IMG/VR virus record: IMGVR_UViG_3300036719_001086
Coordinates: 1 to 37,723 of that record
DNA length: 37,723 nt
From: a virus
Reading direction: 5' to 3' (one strand)
The position numbers and the translations under genes are program-made. Below the pieces are notes generated by a model. The model saw nothing but the letters and a program-made list of their open reading frames with translations. It had not been told where the DNA came from and did no database searches. Shown here piece after piece: positions 5,512 to 13,222 of this stretch; positions within the stretch are counted from its first letter, which is position 1, and every line of letters starts with the position of its first letter.

Positions 5512-6798
5512 ATGGCAGGGAAGGCTATGAATATTGTTCGTGTTGATTGCACGGAAAGAAAAGCGTATGTTTTATTGGCTAGTGGAAAAGAATATCCATA
5601 CGAAATTAGGTGGTTGGACAAAAACACGCTAATTGTTATGTATAAACGTGCTTTTGGATTGACTTGGGTTGGTAAACCGATGGCGAAAACGAAAGATGAG
5701 GTTCTTGCGACAGTATTGCAAGCGTGCAACGATTGTGTTGCTCGTGGTGTAACGATGTTGCATGTTACTCAGCCAGTTCCGCCAGTTATTCCTCAGCCGT
5801 CACAACCTTCGTTTGTGCCGTCTGTGCCGACTGGTGATAGGGTTGCTAACGCTGTTCGTGACGTGATTCAGGACGCTCTGCGGTCTGTTGGCGTAGACGA
5901 AGATGCGGTGCGCAAGTTGATTGAGTCAGCATTAACGGAAGAACGTTCATACGTTAGGGAGTTGTTACGTGATGTTCGTCCGTTGGTTACTAACGTGGTT
6001 TTGCCGACTGGTGAAACTCGTCCCGTGACTGGTTTGACTCATGAGATATTCCCTAAGGTTCTTCGTGCGGTTTCTTGCGGTGAACATGTGTGGATGACTG
6101 GTAGCGCTGGTGTTGGCAAATCTAAGATTGCCCGTCAGGTTGCGGAGTCGCTCGGTGTTGCATTTAGTGCAGAGCCGTTCAATTCGCAGTCATCTAAAGC
6201 GGATATCAAAGGCTACAAGGCTATTAGCGATAACCTGTATCAGTCTACGGGGTTTCGTGACCGTTATGAACATGGTGGCGTGTTCTTGATGGACGAAATT
6301 GACGCTAGTAATCCGAATATTTTGACCGTGTTGAACGATGCGTTATCTAACGATAGCATGTCGTTTCCTGACGGTATGATTAAGCGTCACCCACAGTTTG
6401 TTGCGATTGCTGCAGCGAACACGTGGGGTAATGGTGCTACTGCAGAATATGTTGGTCGTGCCCCGATTGATGGTGCTACGATTGACCGTTTCACGATGAT
6501 GCACGTTAAGATTGATGAACGCCTTGAGACTGAGTTGGTGCGTGGTACGGGTTTGAATATGGAACATGGTTCAACGTGGTTGAATATTGTGCGTACTGCA
6601 CGCCGTAACGTTGATACTCATGGTCTGAAGGTGATTGTGTCGCCTCGTGCTAGTGTTGGTGGTGCTAAGTTGCTTGCTGGTGGGTTCACTTGGCAGGACG
6701 CTATTGACATGCGTTTGCTTAAAGGTGTCAAACCTGATATCGTTAGCAAGGTTATGGAATCGGTTATCGTACCCAAAGGTTCGCCAGTAGAAGTGTAA
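5512..6798 (+). CDS. MoxR/CobS-type AAA+ ATPase, 428 aa
   Basis: Residues 1-85 form an N-terminal domain of a type often fused to phage AAA+ proteins, and 88-107 is a Pro-rich linker. A helical region follows, and the AAA+ core starts near 170. Walker A is GSAGVGKS (197-204), Walker B VFLMDEID (257-264), sensor 1 is around N303 in AAANTWG, and an arginine-finger-like DRF lies at 325-327. This is the arrangement of MoxR/CobS/McrB-like ATPases, which remodel partner proteins. The next gene at 6895 is the likely partner, as in MoxR/VWA-type pairs. An alternative start is ATG 5527. The substrate is unknown. Confidence 0.85.
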   Translation: MAGKAMNIVRVDCTERKAYVLLASGKEYPYEIRWLDKNTLIVMYKRAFGLTWVGKPMAKTKDEVLATVLQACNDCVARGVTMLHVTQPVPPVIPQPSQPSFVPSVPTGDRVANAVRDVIQDALRSVGVDEDAVRKLIESALTEERSYVRELLRDVRPLVTNVVLPTGETRPVTGLTHEIFPKVLRAVSCGEHVWMTGSAGVGKSKIARQVAESLGVAFSAEPFNSQSSKADIKGYKAISDNLYQSTGFRDRYEHGGVFLMDEIDASNPNILTVLNDALSNDSMSFPDGMIKRHPQFVAIAAANTWGNGATAEYVGRAPIDGATIDRFTMMHVKIDERLETELVRGTGLNMEHGSTWLNIVRTARRNVDTHGLKVIVSPRASVGGAKLLAGGFTWQDAIDMRLLKGVKPDIVSKVMESVIVPKGSPVEV

Positions 6799-6894
6799 CG
6801 TTCGTGACTACTAGTTCACGTTCGTATCCTTCCCTGCGGACGTGGACTAGTATGTTAAATTATTAGGGAAACAACAACTACGATTGGAGATATT

Positions 6895-7749
6895 ATGAGA
6901 CAGTTTATACATGATTATGTTAGTCCGTCAGGTACAGTTAAGACTGGCGTTTGGGTTGAAGAATATGATACACTGGCAGATTTGTTGGTGGACGCTAAAA
7001 GCAACAAGAAACGCAAGTCGTCTGATAAACGTGATAGACCTGATTGGCGTGGGTCTGATAGTTTGGACGAGGCTTGCGATTTGGGTACACGTGGTTGGCA
7101 TGATATACGTCCTGAGGTTGATAAGTTGATTAACTCGTTGGATAACATCATCAGCGCAACGTTTGGTAACTTGTTTGAGACCAAGTTCAATATTACTGGC
7201 GAGTCAGGCGATATTGACCGTTATCTTATGGGTGACCCTGAGTGTATGATTGATTATGTTGATGTGCCACAAACACGCATGGGGCGTGTTGTGCGATTAC
7301 TGGTCAATGGTACTGTCAATAGCGGTGTTTCAGCAGAGACAATCAAGCAACGTGGTGCGATGATATGTTCATTGGTTGATATCATTAATCGTTTGGGTGT
7401 CGGTGTTGAGGTTTATAGCGAGATTGCAACTTCTAGTAGCAACAAATATCATAGTATGCTCACGAAATTGCATGATTCGCAACAGTTGTTGGACATTGAT
7501 AATTTGATGTTTGCAATTGCTCACCCGTCTATGCTTAGACGTATCTCGTTTTCTAACATGGAGATGTCTAAGTGGGAAGAAGCGAAGAAAATTATTGGTG
7601 GTAGTTACGGTTCAGCGTCTAATTGCAAAATGAAATCGCATGTTAATGCGGATATTGTAATTGATAACTTTGAGTCAGGCACTGGTGATTTTGAGGAAGA
7701 TGGTATGAAGTTCATTATGTCTACGATTACAGGATTGGGGCTGGTATGA
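6895..7749 (+). CDS. Probable partner of the AAA+ ATPase (DUF7192-like), 284 aa
   Basis: Start ATG 6895 follows TTGGAGA. Recognisable segments are DWRGSDSLDEACDLGTRGW (about 50-68), GDPECMIDYVDV and the block GRVVRLLVNGTVNSGVSAET followed by RGAMICSLVDIINRLGVGVE. This looks like the alternating strand/helix pattern of a von Willebrand A or CobT-like fold. I recall this pattern from phage proteins grouped as DUF7192 that accompany MoxR ATPases. The gene directly follows the ATPase gene and overlaps the next gene by 4 bases. Metal-site residues of a classical MIDAS are not obvious. Confidence 0.6.
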   Translation: MRQFIHDYVSPSGTVKTGVWVEEYDTLADLLVDAKSNKKRKSSDKRDRPDWRGSDSLDEACDLGTRGWHDIRPEVDKLINSLDNIISATFGNLFETKFNITGESGDIDRYLMGDPECMIDYVDVPQTRMGRVVRLLVNGTVNSGVSAETIKQRGAMICSLVDIINRLGVGVEVYSEIATSSSNKYHSMLTKLHDSQQLLDIDNLMFAIAHPSMLRRISFSNMEMSKWEEAKKIIGGSYGSASNCKMKSHVNADIVIDNFESGTGDFEEDGMKFIMSTITGLGLV

Positions 7750-7889
7750 TAGAATATTGGTGGTATCGTATAGCGTATTGGTTAGAGAATGATACGCCTA
7801 GTAAACGTTTGTTTGCAAAAGCGTATCAAGTGTTGGTTGCGTTATGTGTTATAAATATAATAATCAAACTACTTATGAAAGGGTGGTAA
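7746..7889 (+). CDS. Small membrane protein, 47 aa
   Basis: ATG 7746 overlaps the preceding TGA (ATGA). The product begins MIEYWWYRIAYWLENDTPSK, then has one clear transmembrane segment VLVALCVINIIIKLL and ends in KGW. A one-pass protein of this kind encoded among early genes may act on the host membrane. No family is recognised. Confidence 0.55.
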   Translation: MIEYWWYRIAYWLENDTPSKRLFAKAYQVLVALCVINIIIKLLMKGW

Positions 7890-7893
7890 TGTA

Positions 7894-8508
7894 ATGAGTA
7901 CAGTATCGGCAGTGTTATTAAAGTGTGGTTCGGGTGTTGAACCTGAACCCGTTGTAATTAATGGGTTAGAGTCAATTCAGTCGTTGGTTGGTGGCAATAT
8001 TGAGGCTGTGCGTGTTTTTGCACAGAAACGTGACACTAATGAACCGTTTGAGTTGGTTGGTTATTGCGATGATGAAGGGCGAATCAAGGATTCGGAAATG
8101 AATTGGCTTGCCAGTGCGTTGTTCCGTCAAGAGATTCGTGGTAACGTTGTTGTTGTTACTGACGCTGGTGACGGTGAGGACGGCGATGTTCCCGATACGT
8201 TTGTCAAGTGGTTGATGAGCGGATTTTTGCGACGTGTAGCCGAATCCTATAATGAAGCCAGTTTCATTGCGGAAGTAATGCAGTTCGCTGTGCAAAACAA
8301 TTTAGTTCCTGAGGACGAAATTATGGAAGTAATGGATTCTTTCGGTGAAGATATTGCAAGAGGTGAACAAACAGAAGAAACGATTCACAAAATGAATACG
8401 TTATTGGAAAGAATATTGAAAGCGGTTCAAGATTATAATGCGGAAGAAGATGGGGTTGAGTTGGTTGGTGAGATTGAAGATTGGCTGAAAAAAGAAACGG
8501 AGAAATAA
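7894..8508 (+). CDS. DUF3846-like N-terminal protein with acidic C-terminus, 204 aa
   Basis: The N-terminal 90 residues (INGLESIQSLVGGNIEAVRV, then GYCDDEGRIKDSEMNWLAS and IRGNVVVVTDAG) match the pattern of DUF3846: a G-(L/I)-x-x-(L/M)-Q-x-x-VGG-x-(I/V)-E strand-helix block and a later NxxA and GxxVV. The C-terminal half is helical and very acidic (for example DYNAEEDGVELVGEIEDW). It is encoded four bases after the membrane peptide and one base ahead of the zinc-finger gene. Acidic proteins near this domain can mimic DNA, but that is only a possibility here. Confidence 0.6.
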   Translation: MSTVSAVLLKCGSGVEPEPVVINGLESIQSLVGGNIEAVRVFAQKRDTNEPFELVGYCDDEGRIKDSEMNWLASALFRQEIRGNVVVVTDAGDGEDGDVPDTFVKWLMSGFLRRVAESYNEASFIAEVMQFAVQNNLVPEDEIMEVMDSFGEDIARGEQTEETIHKMNTLLERILKAVQDYNAEEDGVELVGEIEDWLKKETEK

Positions 8509-8678
8509 TGAAAGCGCCAGTTGAACGCAAGTTATATCCGAAAGGTTATTATGAATGTTCGTTGTGTGGGCATGGTGTGGAAATCCATGTCCGCATGACA
8601 GACAAACCTATGTGTACCAAGCATGGGATTATGCAATTATCTAAGAAACCTAACGGTTTCGGAAAGGAATCAGAATGA
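8508..8678 (+). CDS. Small zinc-finger protein, 56 aa
   Basis: I choose the ATG at 8508, which overlaps the preceding stop (TAATG), over an upstream in-frame ATG at 8481. The product contains C17-x2-C20 and C36-x2-H39 (ECSLCGHGVEIH, MCTKHG), a plausible zinc-binding pair, in a basic context. Its stop overlaps the next start (ATGA). It could bind nucleic acid or a host protein. The family is unknown. Confidence 0.6.
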   Translation: MKAPVERKLYPKGYYECSLCGHGVEIHVRMTDKPMCTKHGIMQLSKKPNGFGKESE

Positions 8679-8884
8679 ATCTTTATCGTGGTACGTTCAG
8701 TATTTCGTTTGATGTTTACGCCAAAGACTCAGATAGTGCAGTAGATTTGTTGTATGAACAGTTAGATAGTTCTATAACACACGGCATTAGCGCTGCGGCG
8801 TTTGGTTTACACGATGAAATAGAAATGATAAGTAAAAATATAGGTGGATTTGTTATATCACAACCAAAAAAAGGAGATAAATAA
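8675..8884 (+). CDS. Hypothetical protein, 69 aa
   Basis: The gene overlaps neighbours on both sides (ATGA at 8675, TAATG at 8882-8886). The sequence YRGTFSISFDVYAKDSDSAV and the later HDEIEMISKNIGGFVISQP suggest a small alpha/beta fold: a beta strand, a helix, then strands, in the ferredoxin-like style common in phage small proteins. The function is unknown. Confidence 0.6.
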   Translation: MNLYRGTFSISFDVYAKDSDSAVDLLYEQLDSSITHGISAAAFGLHDEIEMISKNIGGFVISQPKKGDK

Positions 8885-9090
8885 TGAGTACAATTATATG
8901 GTTAGGTGAAGATATTAAAGGTTATCGTCCTGATTGGACGGACGACCAGTGTGATTATGTTATGGACGAAATTGGTACACGGTTATCAGAAGCGTGCATT
9001 GAATTTGGGCATGATATAATGGAAGGATTAATTCAAGAATTTGAGGCAGAAAACCCGACAGATTGGAAAGACGAAGTAAATGACGATTGA
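8884..9090 (+). CDS. Hypothetical acidic protein, 68 aa
   Basis: Coupled start at 8884 (TAATG). The protein is strongly acidic, with Asp/Glu-rich helices (YRPDWTDDQCDYVMDEIGTR and the C-terminus ENPTDWKDEVNDD). Its end overlaps the next gene by 11 bases. Small acidic early phage proteins often bind host enzymes or mimic DNA; nothing here proves that. Confidence 0.6.
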   Translation: MSTIIWLGEDIKGYRPDWTDDQCDYVMDEIGTRLSEACIEFGHDIMEGLIQEFEAENPTDWKDEVNDD

Positions 9091-9691
9091 ACAATGCGGT
9101 GTAACAGAACACGAAGAATCGTGTTTATGTGACGTTCGCCCTGCCAAGTCAGTTATGGTGTCTAAAGACGCTGTGTTTGACATGTGGCAGGGTGAACGAA
9201 TAGCAGAAATCTTAGGTTATGTTAAAGGTCACGAATGGACTAATGACACAACTCTAGAGTATTTAGAAACATTATTGTATGTTCATGACCTGTGGGCGGA
9301 GTATGGCGGAATTTATTATGCCAATGAATCCGACATCGTAGCCTTACGGTTTCCTGAATCTTACACTAATTTGCATAAATGGAAACTGATTCGTGACAGC
9401 GTAATGGCTGCCGCACATCAACACCCAACGCTGCACATTATAGATATATTAAAACGGCTTAACGTTTCGTTAGAACAGTTTATCTGTGCCGTTAGTGTCA
9501 ATAAACATAAACATGTTATGACCGAAGAACAGTTTCGGAACTTTAGCACACTTATGATTGACACCGAAGGAAAAAGTTATGCTGGTATTGCCCGTTTGTT
9601 CCAAACAGGCAAAACTACTATGACTTATTGGAAAAAACTATTCAGAGTTAGCAGAGACATGAAGAAGTCAAACAACAGAAAGGTATACTAG
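9080..9691 (+). CDS. HTH-containing hypothetical protein, 203 aa
   Basis: The C-terminal region (about 165-190, GKSYAGIARLFQTGKTTMTY then WKKLFRV) fits a helix-turn-helix in which the second helix ends in the basic tail SRDMKKSNNRK, so DNA binding is plausible. The N-terminus has a Cys/His group (CGVTEHEESCLC). The middle is helical and unassigned. The gene sits between accessory genes and the replication block and could be an early regulator or an origin-binding protein. Confidence 0.55.
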   Translation: MTIEQCGVTEHEESCLCDVRPAKSVMVSKDAVFDMWQGERIAEILGYVKGHEWTNDTTLEYLETLLYVHDLWAEYGGIYYANESDIVALRFPESYTNLHKWKLIRDSVMAAAHQHPTLHIIDILKRLNVSLEQFICAVSVNKHKHVMTEEQFRNFSTLMIDTEGKSYAGIARLFQTGKTTMTYWKKLFRVSRDMKKSNNRKVY

Positions 9692-9695
9692 AACC

Positions 9696-9851
9696 ATGAG
9701 AGAAAATGAAACAACAGAACAAATGAACGATAGAATACGTAAACATAAACAAAAAGTTTACAACGAAATCAAAAATGACCCTAGTGAAAAAGCCCAAAAA
9801 TTATGGGCTAAGTTAAAGCAAGAGTTTCCTAATTTAGATAGCCAATCATGA
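9696..9851 (+). CDS. Small charged helical protein, 51 aa
   Basis: Start ATG 9696 has AGAAAGG about 15 bases upstream, which is a weak site. The product (MRENETTEQMNDRIRKHKQK, ending QEFPNLDSQS) is almost entirely charged and helical. It overlaps the following peptide by four bases (ATGA at 9848). The tight packing supports a real gene; the function is unknown. Confidence 0.5.
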   Translation: MRENETTEQMNDRIRKHKQKVYNEIKNDPSEKAQKLWAKLKQEFPNLDSQS

Positions 9852-9910
9852 AGATTGTCTATGCTGTAATTCTATTAACAGTTATATATATTCTATTACT
9901 TAATATCTAA
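9848..9910 (+). CDS. Membrane micropeptide, 20 aa
   Basis: ATG 9848 overlaps the preceding TGA, and a TAA closes the frame at 9908-9910. The product MKIVYAVILLTVIYILLLNI is one uninterrupted hydrophobic segment with a single positive residue at position 2. It is either a genuine membrane micropeptide or a by-product of an AT-rich gap. The exact ATGA overlap and position directly before the next ribosome site favour a real gene. Confidence 0.4.
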   Translation: MKIVYAVILLTVIYILLLNI

Positions 9911-9917
9911 AGGAGAA

Positions 9918-10724
9918 ATGATGCGGGTAGATGAACTCAATAAAGTCGTTTATGTCAGACAGTCTTGGCTTGGTGACATGGCTATTTGCCCTGAACGTGC
10001 TAGACTTGGTATAGTACGTCCAGAGTTTAGAACGGGTTCAGATGCCACCATTATAGGTACAGCAGTTCATACAGGTATTGAGTCCGTACTTAATGGTACG
10101 TCCTCAAACTTTCTTGACATGTTAGATGTAGTTGCCAATGATTACGAGTCGCTGGAAACAACAAATTATAAAAAGTCTAACATTAATCAGGAAGAAATTC
10201 CGCAATATTTAGAATCAATGTCTAAAGCGTTTTATGATTCAATTTTACCTAAAGTAAAACTGGGTGGAAAAACTGAACACCCATTTAAAGTACCGTTGGG
10301 CATTGACGTTAATGGTTATAGCGTTTGGTTAGAAGGCACAATGGATTACGTAGACGAAGATGGTGTTGTGTGGGATTGGAAAACAGCAAAAAAATCCTAC
10401 AGCCAGTTTAGTAAACAAAAGTCCGCTATTCAGCCAACAGTTTATACTTATGCGGTATCTCACGATACCGACATTGAACCAAAATTTAATTATGGTGTAA
10501 TGATTCGGCAACTAGACCCGAAAGCACAAATTGTGCCAATTTATCGGGGTGCTGAACATTGGAATTGGTTAAAACATCATGTTCGTGGGGCGGTAAACGT
10601 AGCCCTAAGAACTGGTGTAGATAATCAATGGATAACGAATGATGAAAGTGCGTTATGTTCAGAACAGTGGTGTTCATTTTGGAGTGTTTGTAAAGGCGCT
10701 TTTAATTGCCACGACGCTGAATAA
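9918..10724 (+). CDS. Cas4/RecB-like PD-(D/E)XK nuclease with probable Fe-S cluster, about 268 aa
   Basis: Residue numbers count from ATG 9918. The motifs run in family order: C24 (ICPERARL), GTAVH (47-51), EGTMD with D143, VWDWKT with D153 and K155 (the D-x-K catalytic pair), and QPTVYTYA starting near Q172. C-terminal Cys residues are at 247, 252, 258 and 264. Cys placed at both ends is the signature of Cas4/AddB-type 4Fe-4S nucleases, which process DNA ends in recombination. The start may be ATG 9921 rather than 9918, because AGGAG (9911-9915) is better spaced for the second. It opens the replication/recombination block. Confidence 0.8.
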   Translation: MMRVDELNKVVYVRQSWLGDMAICPERARLGIVRPEFRTGSDATIIGTAVHTGIESVLNGTSSNFLDMLDVVANDYESLETTNYKKSNINQEEIPQYLESMSKAFYDSILPKVKLGGKTEHPFKVPLGIDVNGYSVWLEGTMDYVDEDGVVWDWKTAKKSYSQFSKQKSAIQPTVYTYAVSHDTDIEPKFNYGVMIRQLDPKAQIVPIYRGAEHWNWLKHHVRGAVNVALRTGVDNQWITNDESALCSEQWCSFWSVCKGAFNCHDAE

Positions 10725-10729
10725 GGATA

Positions 10730-10738
10730 TGCTATAGT
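10730..10738 (+). promoter_or_regulatory. Possible extended -10 promoter before the ATT-start gene
   Basis: TGCTATAGT matches an extended -10 (TGn-TATAnT type) and lies in a 47-base gap after the nuclease stop. No good -35 is present at 17 bp. It would place transcription start near 10745, just ahead of the AGGAGA ribosome site. Low certainty. Confidence 0.3.
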
Positions 10739-10771
10739 TAGTTCACAACAACAAATAGATAGGAGATAGTT

Positions 10772-11218
10772 ATTACTACAGTAAACAGAGACCAATCAAT
10801 TGTTATTCAGGTTGCAGGTAAAATCGCTGCCGATATAACACCCAAGACAGATGATGTTCAAATGAATATTGCCAATTTTGTCTTGGCATTAGACGCAACG
10901 GTAGACGCATTGTTTACCAAAATGGGTATGACAGGCGAAGCACCAACGCAAGAAGAAATGTTGGTTCAAGCGTTTCCAAATAGCCAAGTAGTAACACAAT
11001 CAACACAACCAGCGTTTCAACCAGCGCAAGGCGGTCAAGTTCGTATCAAAGGTACGCAACATGGTCCAATTCCTGCATGGTTGCACACTGAATGTGCAAA
11101 GAAGGGCGTTACCGAAGTTTGGGATAACCGTGACGGTTTAGCGGTCAACCCTAAGCGCCCTTGGTTCAAATCCACTACAGGTACAGAAGCGTTTTGGGAA
11201 CCACGAGTTAGGCGGTAA
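10772..11218 (+). CDS. Hypothetical replication-associated protein, about 148 aa, probable ATT start
   Basis: An ATG at 10862 gives 118 residues, but the frame is open upstream to an ATT at 10772. That ATT lies 5 bases after AGGAGA (10761-10766), the best ribosome site here. The extra 30 residues (TTVNRDQSIVIQVAG, KIAADITPKTDDVQ) read as ordinary protein leading into the helix MNIANFVLALDATVDALF. The C-terminal half has a conserved-looking block (QHGPIPAWLHTECAKKGVTE, VWDNRDG, NPKRPWFKS) followed by AFWEPRVRR. Placed between nuclease and helicase, it may be a single-strand binding or recombination mediator protein; this is inferred from position. Confidence 0.65.
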   Translation: MTTVNRDQSIVIQVAGKIAADITPKTDDVQMNIANFVLALDATVDALFTKMGMTGEAPTQEEMLVQAFPNSQVVTQSTQPAFQPAQGGQVRIKGTQHGPIPAWLHTECAKKGVTEVWDNRDGLAVNPKRPWFKSTTGTEAFWEPRVRR

Positions 11219-11221
11219 CCT

Positions 11222-12298
11222 GTGACCGACCCCGATTATGTGGGTCGTTGGGCAAAGTTGGGGCGTGGGGAAATTCTTCCCACGCCCGACTTGTCTACCG
11301 CACCTTTAGCGTATTACACACCATTACACAAAGCCGCAGATGATTATGTTCACTGGGCGCAATCACCACAAGAAAGAATCTATCTAGGTTTTCATGAGAT
11401 AGATGCACAAATGCGTGGCATTGCACCGTCAGAAATGTGTATTATAAACGGTTATAGCCATAGCGGTAAAACGTTGGCGTTGCTACAGATTCTTGTAGCC
11501 AACAAAGACAAACGTGTAATCTATTTCTGTCCCGATGAGCCACGCACTTTAACGTTAATTAAGTTGGCTTGTGTTACTCACGGCATTGACGCAAACGTTT
11601 TAGAAACTCGCATTGCTGAAAACGACAGACAATCCATTGACTTATTGCGTAATACGGCATTAGAACATTTTCCGAACCTAGCAGTGTTTGACCAAACAGT
11701 GTCTCTCATTGAAATGGAACGTGCTTTGTCTGAATCAATAGACGTATTGGGTGACCCACAACTAATCGTTGTGGACTATTTGGATTTGATTACAGGCGGT
11801 GGAGAAGATGTTCCGTCTAAAGCCAACAGCATTAAAGCGTTCGGTAAACGTCATAATATTCCGTTAATTGTTTTGCACCAGTCCAGTCGTACTGCAGGTG
11901 CTGATGGACGCAAAATGACTATCAGTTCAGGTGCTTATGGTGGTGAACAACAAGCAACACACATTGTTGGTGTACGCCGTAAACGATTTGAGATAGAAGG
12001 ACATATTCGTGACTTGCAAGAAAAATTAGATAAAGCATCAAACACTGAACGTATTATGTCCAAAATAGAAGAACTGCAATATAATTTACGTATCCACATG
12101 GATACGGTTACGTTGAACTTGGTTAAGTGTAAACGTCCTGCGTCCGTCCTGTTAGACGATATGGACTTCTTGATTGAAGCAGGAACTGGTCGGTTGAAAA
12201 GGTTGGAGAACGGGGTGTTACCATACCGACTTGATGACAATATTGTGCAATCCGAAACAGAACAATTAACTATGCAAGAAATATTAACCGATTGGTAA
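11222..12298 (+). CDS. RecA/DnaB-fold helicase or ATPase, 358 aa
   Basis: GTG start at 11222, three bases after the previous stop. Walker A is GYSHSGKT (77-84). CPDEP with a candidate catalytic Glu lies near 106, Walker B is LIVVDYLDLI (181-190), and a sensor-like VLHQSSR is near 216. This is the RecA-core arrangement of DnaB-type replicative helicases, but the DnaB N-terminal domain is missing. A coiled region at about 260-285 precedes a C-terminal beta segment. With the primase gene 9 bases downstream it likely unwinds DNA at the phage fork. Confidence 0.8.
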   Translation: MTDPDYVGRWAKLGRGEILPTPDLSTAPLAYYTPLHKAADDYVHWAQSPQERIYLGFHEIDAQMRGIAPSEMCIINGYSHSGKTLALLQILVANKDKRVIYFCPDEPRTLTLIKLACVTHGIDANVLETRIAENDRQSIDLLRNTALEHFPNLAVFDQTVSLIEMERALSESIDVLGDPQLIVVDYLDLITGGGEDVPSKANSIKAFGKRHNIPLIVLHQSSRTAGADGRKMTISSGAYGGEQQATHIVGVRRKRFEIEGHIRDLQEKLDKASNTERIMSKIEELQYNLRIHMDTVTLNLVKCKRPASVLLDDMDFLIEAGTGRLKRLENGVLPYRLDDNIVQSETEQLTMQEILTDW

Positions 12299-12307
12299 AG
12301 GGGGTAT

Positions 12308-13222
12308 ATGATAGACGACAAACTGTTAGATAACTTTATAAAACTATTTCGTGGTCGTGGTGACGTGTACGGCATGGACAGTGGGGGCTGTGCCAAGTTA
12401 CCGCTTAATGTTGGCACATTTGAACGACACTTAAACGGGTCAGAACGTATCGGCGTATATCCGATTGTTCCAATCAACGGTCAAGCATCCGTAGTGTGGG
12501 GCTGTTCAGACTTTGATTTAGGCTTAGAACAATCTTTACATCAAGCACGACAACTACATGACGCATTACAGGCAGGTGGTGTCACATCATGGATAGAACG
12601 TTCACGTTCCAAAGGTTACCATGTTTGGGTGTTTGCCACAGAACCAGTGTCCGCTGAGATTATGCGTAACATGTTATTGGCTGCGCACCAAGTTGCCGAA
12701 GTGCCAGCAACAGAAGTGAACCCTAAACAAACCACATTACGACACGGACAGTACGGCAACTATGTTCGTTTACCTTACCCTAATTACGCTGACGAAACAA
12801 CACACAACCAGCGTGTTCTTAACCCTAACGACTTTCAATCAGTTCTACATATTTGCGACTTTGTTTCTATGGCTATCGCCAACCGCACTACACCAGCCGA
12901 CATCGCACGGCTTGCTGCACATTATAAACCCATAATCAAACCCACACCTGGGATTATGCCCACAGAATATGATGCCACATTAGACGAGGCTATGCAAGTT
13001 CTGTCTCCGCTAGGTAAAGTCATTTGGCGTGACGGACCACTACCGTCCAAAGACCGTTCATCAACCCTAGCCAAACTCGGTTACGAGTGTGTCAAAACAG
13101 GACTCAACCCTAGTCAAACCAAAATCATTCTCAAAACCGCTGACAAGCGGTGGGGTAAATATCATTTACGTGCTAACGGCGAACTAGAAATAGACAAACT
13201 AGTTATACGAGTACACTCATGA
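12308..13222 (+). CDS. Archaeo-eukaryotic-type DNA primase (PrimPol family), 304 aa
   Basis: CSDFD (66-70) supplies the metal-binding D-x-D. RSRSKGYHVWVFA (98-110) contains the S/K...H motif, and NPKQTTL (138-144) with GQYGNYVRLPYP (147-158) completes the pattern. I know this pattern from AEP primases of phages and TOTE-type conflict systems. The C-terminal 120 residues are helical, a region that in relatives contacts the helicase or template. GGGGG before ATG 12308 is the ribosome site. It would make primers, or, as some family members do, extend DNA itself. No separate DNA polymerase is encoded. Confidence 0.75.
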   Translation: MIDDKLLDNFIKLFRGRGDVYGMDSGGCAKLPLNVGTFERHLNGSERIGVYPIVPINGQASVVWGCSDFDLGLEQSLHQARQLHDALQAGGVTSWIERSRSKGYHVWVFATEPVSAEIMRNMLLAAHQVAEVPATEVNPKQTTLRHGQYGNYVRLPYPNYADETTHNQRVLNPNDFQSVLHICDFVSMAIANRTTPADIARLAAHYKPIIKPTPGIMPTEYDATLDEAMQVLSPLGKVIWRDGPLPSKDRSSTLAKLGYECVKTGLNPSQTKIILKTADKRWGKYHLRANGELEIDKLVIRVHS

